NCBI RefSeq assembly: GCF_009765995.1
Contig: NZ_LMUI01000011.1
Location: forward strand, 510,824-574,823
Origin: Methylocapsa sp. S129
GTDB lineage: Bacteria; Pseudomonadota; Alphaproteobacteria; Rhizobiales; Beijerinckiaceae
DNA: 64,000 nucleotides
Direction: 5' to 3'
The notes beneath the pieces are model-generated. The model saw nothing but the letters and a program-made list of their open reading frames with translations. It made no database searches and was not told the origin of the DNA. The translations under genes and the position numbers were made by a program. Below, piece by piece: positions 62,787 through 64,000 of the stretch (position 1 is the stretch's first letter; each line of letters opens with the position of its first letter).

Positions 62787-63613
62787 TGAGAAGATCAAGC
62801 GCGCTCAAGCCGATCGTTAAATACGTCCTCTACTACGGCTTGGCGCTCATCTGGGTCGTCCCCATCATCTGGATGGCGGTAACTTCAGTCAAGCCGACGC
62901 CAGAGGTGATGAGCTTCACCCCGCATTGGATACCGTCGTCTCTGACGCTTGAGCATTTCTGGGCGCTCCTCGAGCGTCGTCCTTTCTTTTTGTGGCTGGC
63001 GAATTCGTTCCAGATCGCGCTTCTCGCCACCGTGATCACGATCGTCGTGACGACATTCGCCGCCTATTCTTTGGCTCGGCTCAAATGGCGAGGGCGCAAC
63101 GCCATCTTCGCCATGTTTCTCACCGCTATGTTCATCCCTTGGGAAATCAACTCGATCCCACTTTTCTTCATCGTCAAGGATATGGGGTTGCTGAACACCT
63201 TCATGTCAGTCGCTCTGCCGCTGTCCGCACTGCCTGTCAGTCTGTTCTTGTTGCGGCAGTTCTTCATCAACATTCCGACCGACCTCGAGGACGCGGCGAA
63301 GATAGATGGATGCGGGCATTTGCGAATCCTCTGGCACATCATCATTCCGGTGTCCCTGCCGGCCTATGGAGCGCTCGCGATCTTCATCTTCATCTTCGCG
63401 TGGAACGAATTCTTCTGGTCGCTCGTGGCCCTTCAGCGTTCGGGCGTGCGAACGCTGCCGATCGGACTCAAGACGCTCGTGGCGGCTTCCGACATTCAAT
63501 ACGACTTGATGATGGCTGGCTCGTTCATGGCCACCTTGCCGGCGCTCATCATCTTTCTCCTCCTTCGGCGTCACGTGATCGCAGGGATCTCGATGGCTGG
63601 GGTAAGGCGCTAA
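62786..63613 (+). CDS. Sugar-type ABC transporter permease 2
   Basis: Inner-membrane permease of 275 residues, MalG-like group. Start ATG 62786 overlaps the first permease stop; the longer frame upstream is an artefact. Helices begin VLYYGLALIWVVPIIWMAV; the EAA loop is TDLEDAAKIDGCGHLRILWHIIIPVSLPA; the tail is RRHVIAGISMAGVRR, typical of this group. It pairs with permease 1. The aldolase gene starts 23 nt after its stop. Confidence 0.93.
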   Translation: MRRSSALKPIVKYVLYYGLALIWVVPIIWMAVTSVKPTPEVMSFTPHWIPSSLTLEHFWALLERRPFFLWLANSFQIALLATVITIVVTTFAAYSLARLKWRGRNAIFAMFLTAMFIPWEINSIPLFFIVKDMGLLNTFMSVALPLSALPVSLFLLRQFFINIPTDLEDAAKIDGCGHLRILWHIIIPVSLPAYGALAIFIFIFAWNEFFWSLVALQRSGVRTLPIGLKTLVAASDIQYDLMMAGSFMATLPALIIFLLLRRHVIAGISMAGVRR

Positions 63614-63636
63614 CCTCCAACGGAAAGGACCTGAGA

Positions 63637-64000
63637 ATGGCACGCATTTCGAAATTTATCGCAAGAGGCGTCATGCCGGCTTGCCTCACGCCGTTCCGCG
63701 AAGATCTCTCGATCGACGAGGGGGCCTACCGTCGTCATCTCAAGGATATCGCGTCCGTCGCTGGCGTGAGCGCGATATGCGCCAACGGCCATGCCGGCGA
63801 GGTCTCGTCGCTTACCTTCGATGAGCAGAGACGCGTTGCCGCGATCACGAAGGAGGCGCTCGGGGACGCCGTCCCGACCATTGTCGGCGTCTTCACGAAT
63901 TCGAGCATGGAGGCCGCGAGACTTGCGCGCATGGCCCAAGACGAGGGCGCGGACGCTTTGCTTGTCTTTCCGCCCGACATCTTAGGCCTCGAAGGGCATA
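63637..64000 (+). CDS. Dihydrodipicolinate synthase (DapA/NanA) family aldolase, 5' part
   Basis: Beginning of a (beta/alpha)8 class I aldolase; 121 residues are seen before the window ends. ARISKFIARGVMPACLTPFREDLSID is the family start, followed by AICANGHAGEVSSLTFDEQRRVA with the pyruvate-binding region, and IVGVFTNSSMEAARLARMAQ. AAGGA precedes the ATG. The Schiff-base Lys lies beyond the window. In a catabolic locus of this composition a role in pyruvate-forming aldol cleavage (2-keto-3-deoxy or 4-hydroxy-2-oxo acids) is more likely than lysine synthesis, but this is inference. Confidence 0.9.
   Translation, partial: MARISKFIARGVMPACLTPFREDLSIDEGAYRRHLKDIASVAGVSAICANGHAGEVSSLTFDEQRRVAAITKEALGDAVPTIVGVFTNSSMEAARLARMAQDEGADALLVFPPDILGLEGH

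Overview
The window reads as a chromosomal piece of a GC-rich alphaproteobacterium, most likely Hyphomicrobiales (Rhizobiales), perhaps near Beijerinckiaceae or Methylocystaceae. The evidence is gene content: an Irr-type iron box beside bfd/bfr/mbfA, an IalB-family protein, DUF2093, LigD, an intracellular PHB depolymerase with a Cys nucleophile, an alphaproteobacterial-type porin, the coxB-ctaD-ctaB-small ORF-ctaG-coxC order and an elongator tRNA-Met of alphaproteobacterial type. No rRNA, CRISPR array, complete insertion sequence or prophage was seen.

Layout. 1-1.6 kb: 3' part of ligD. 1.9-10.1 kb: a five-gene + strand unit encoding a tripartite RND efflux system (pump, adaptor, outer-membrane factor) and its own OmpR-type two-component pair, closed by a long hairpin shared with a convergent porin gene. 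12.2 kb: tRNA-Met. 12.4-19.6 kb: a fatty-acid beta-oxidation block (SDR, acyl-CoA dehydrogenase, thiolase, fused hydratase/3-hydroxyacyl-CoA dehydrogenase) interrupted by a palindromic repeat and a GFA-family gene. 20.2-25 kb: CtpA protease, a DsbA-fold isomerase, PhaZ, an Rrf2 regulator and an L,D-transpeptidase. 25-27 kb: iron storage and export genes (bfr, bfd, mbfA) with two Irr-like boxes. 27.2-31.8 kb: an accessory patch of TetR regulator, two flavin monooxygenases, a frameshifted SDR and relics of an HxlR and a second TetR gene. 32-39 kb: 5-oxoprolinase/hydantoinase, aldo/keto reductase, metallo-hydrolase, HAD phosphatase and a secreted GyrI-like protein. 39.4-44.1 kb: glycine cleavage operon gcvT-gcvH-gcvPA-gcvPB on the minus strand behind a tandem glycine riboswitch. 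44.2-51.2 kb: two exported proteins, then the aa3 cytochrome c oxidase operon. 51.2-57 kb: ferredoxin reductase-like enzyme, small secreted and membrane proteins, MarR, a patatin with an altered catalytic Asp, a tRNA-Arg 3' relic, a GreA/B-like factor and a dinB gene broken inside its active-site motif. 57.2-64 kb: an accessory catabolic locus of SDR, class III CoA transferase, LacI regulator, a sugar-type ABC importer and a DapA-family aldolase cut by the window edge.

The most notable observation is that this last locus carries two copies of one 16-bp palindrome (57232-57247 and 60509-60524), one before each transcription arm and with the LacI gene between them, so the arms look like one regulon with an unassigned substrate. 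A second is the 27.8-29.4 kb patch, where a TetR promoter motif occurs twice and the second copy is attached to a decayed TetR 5' end. Most other regions are ordinary housekeeping or metabolic genes.
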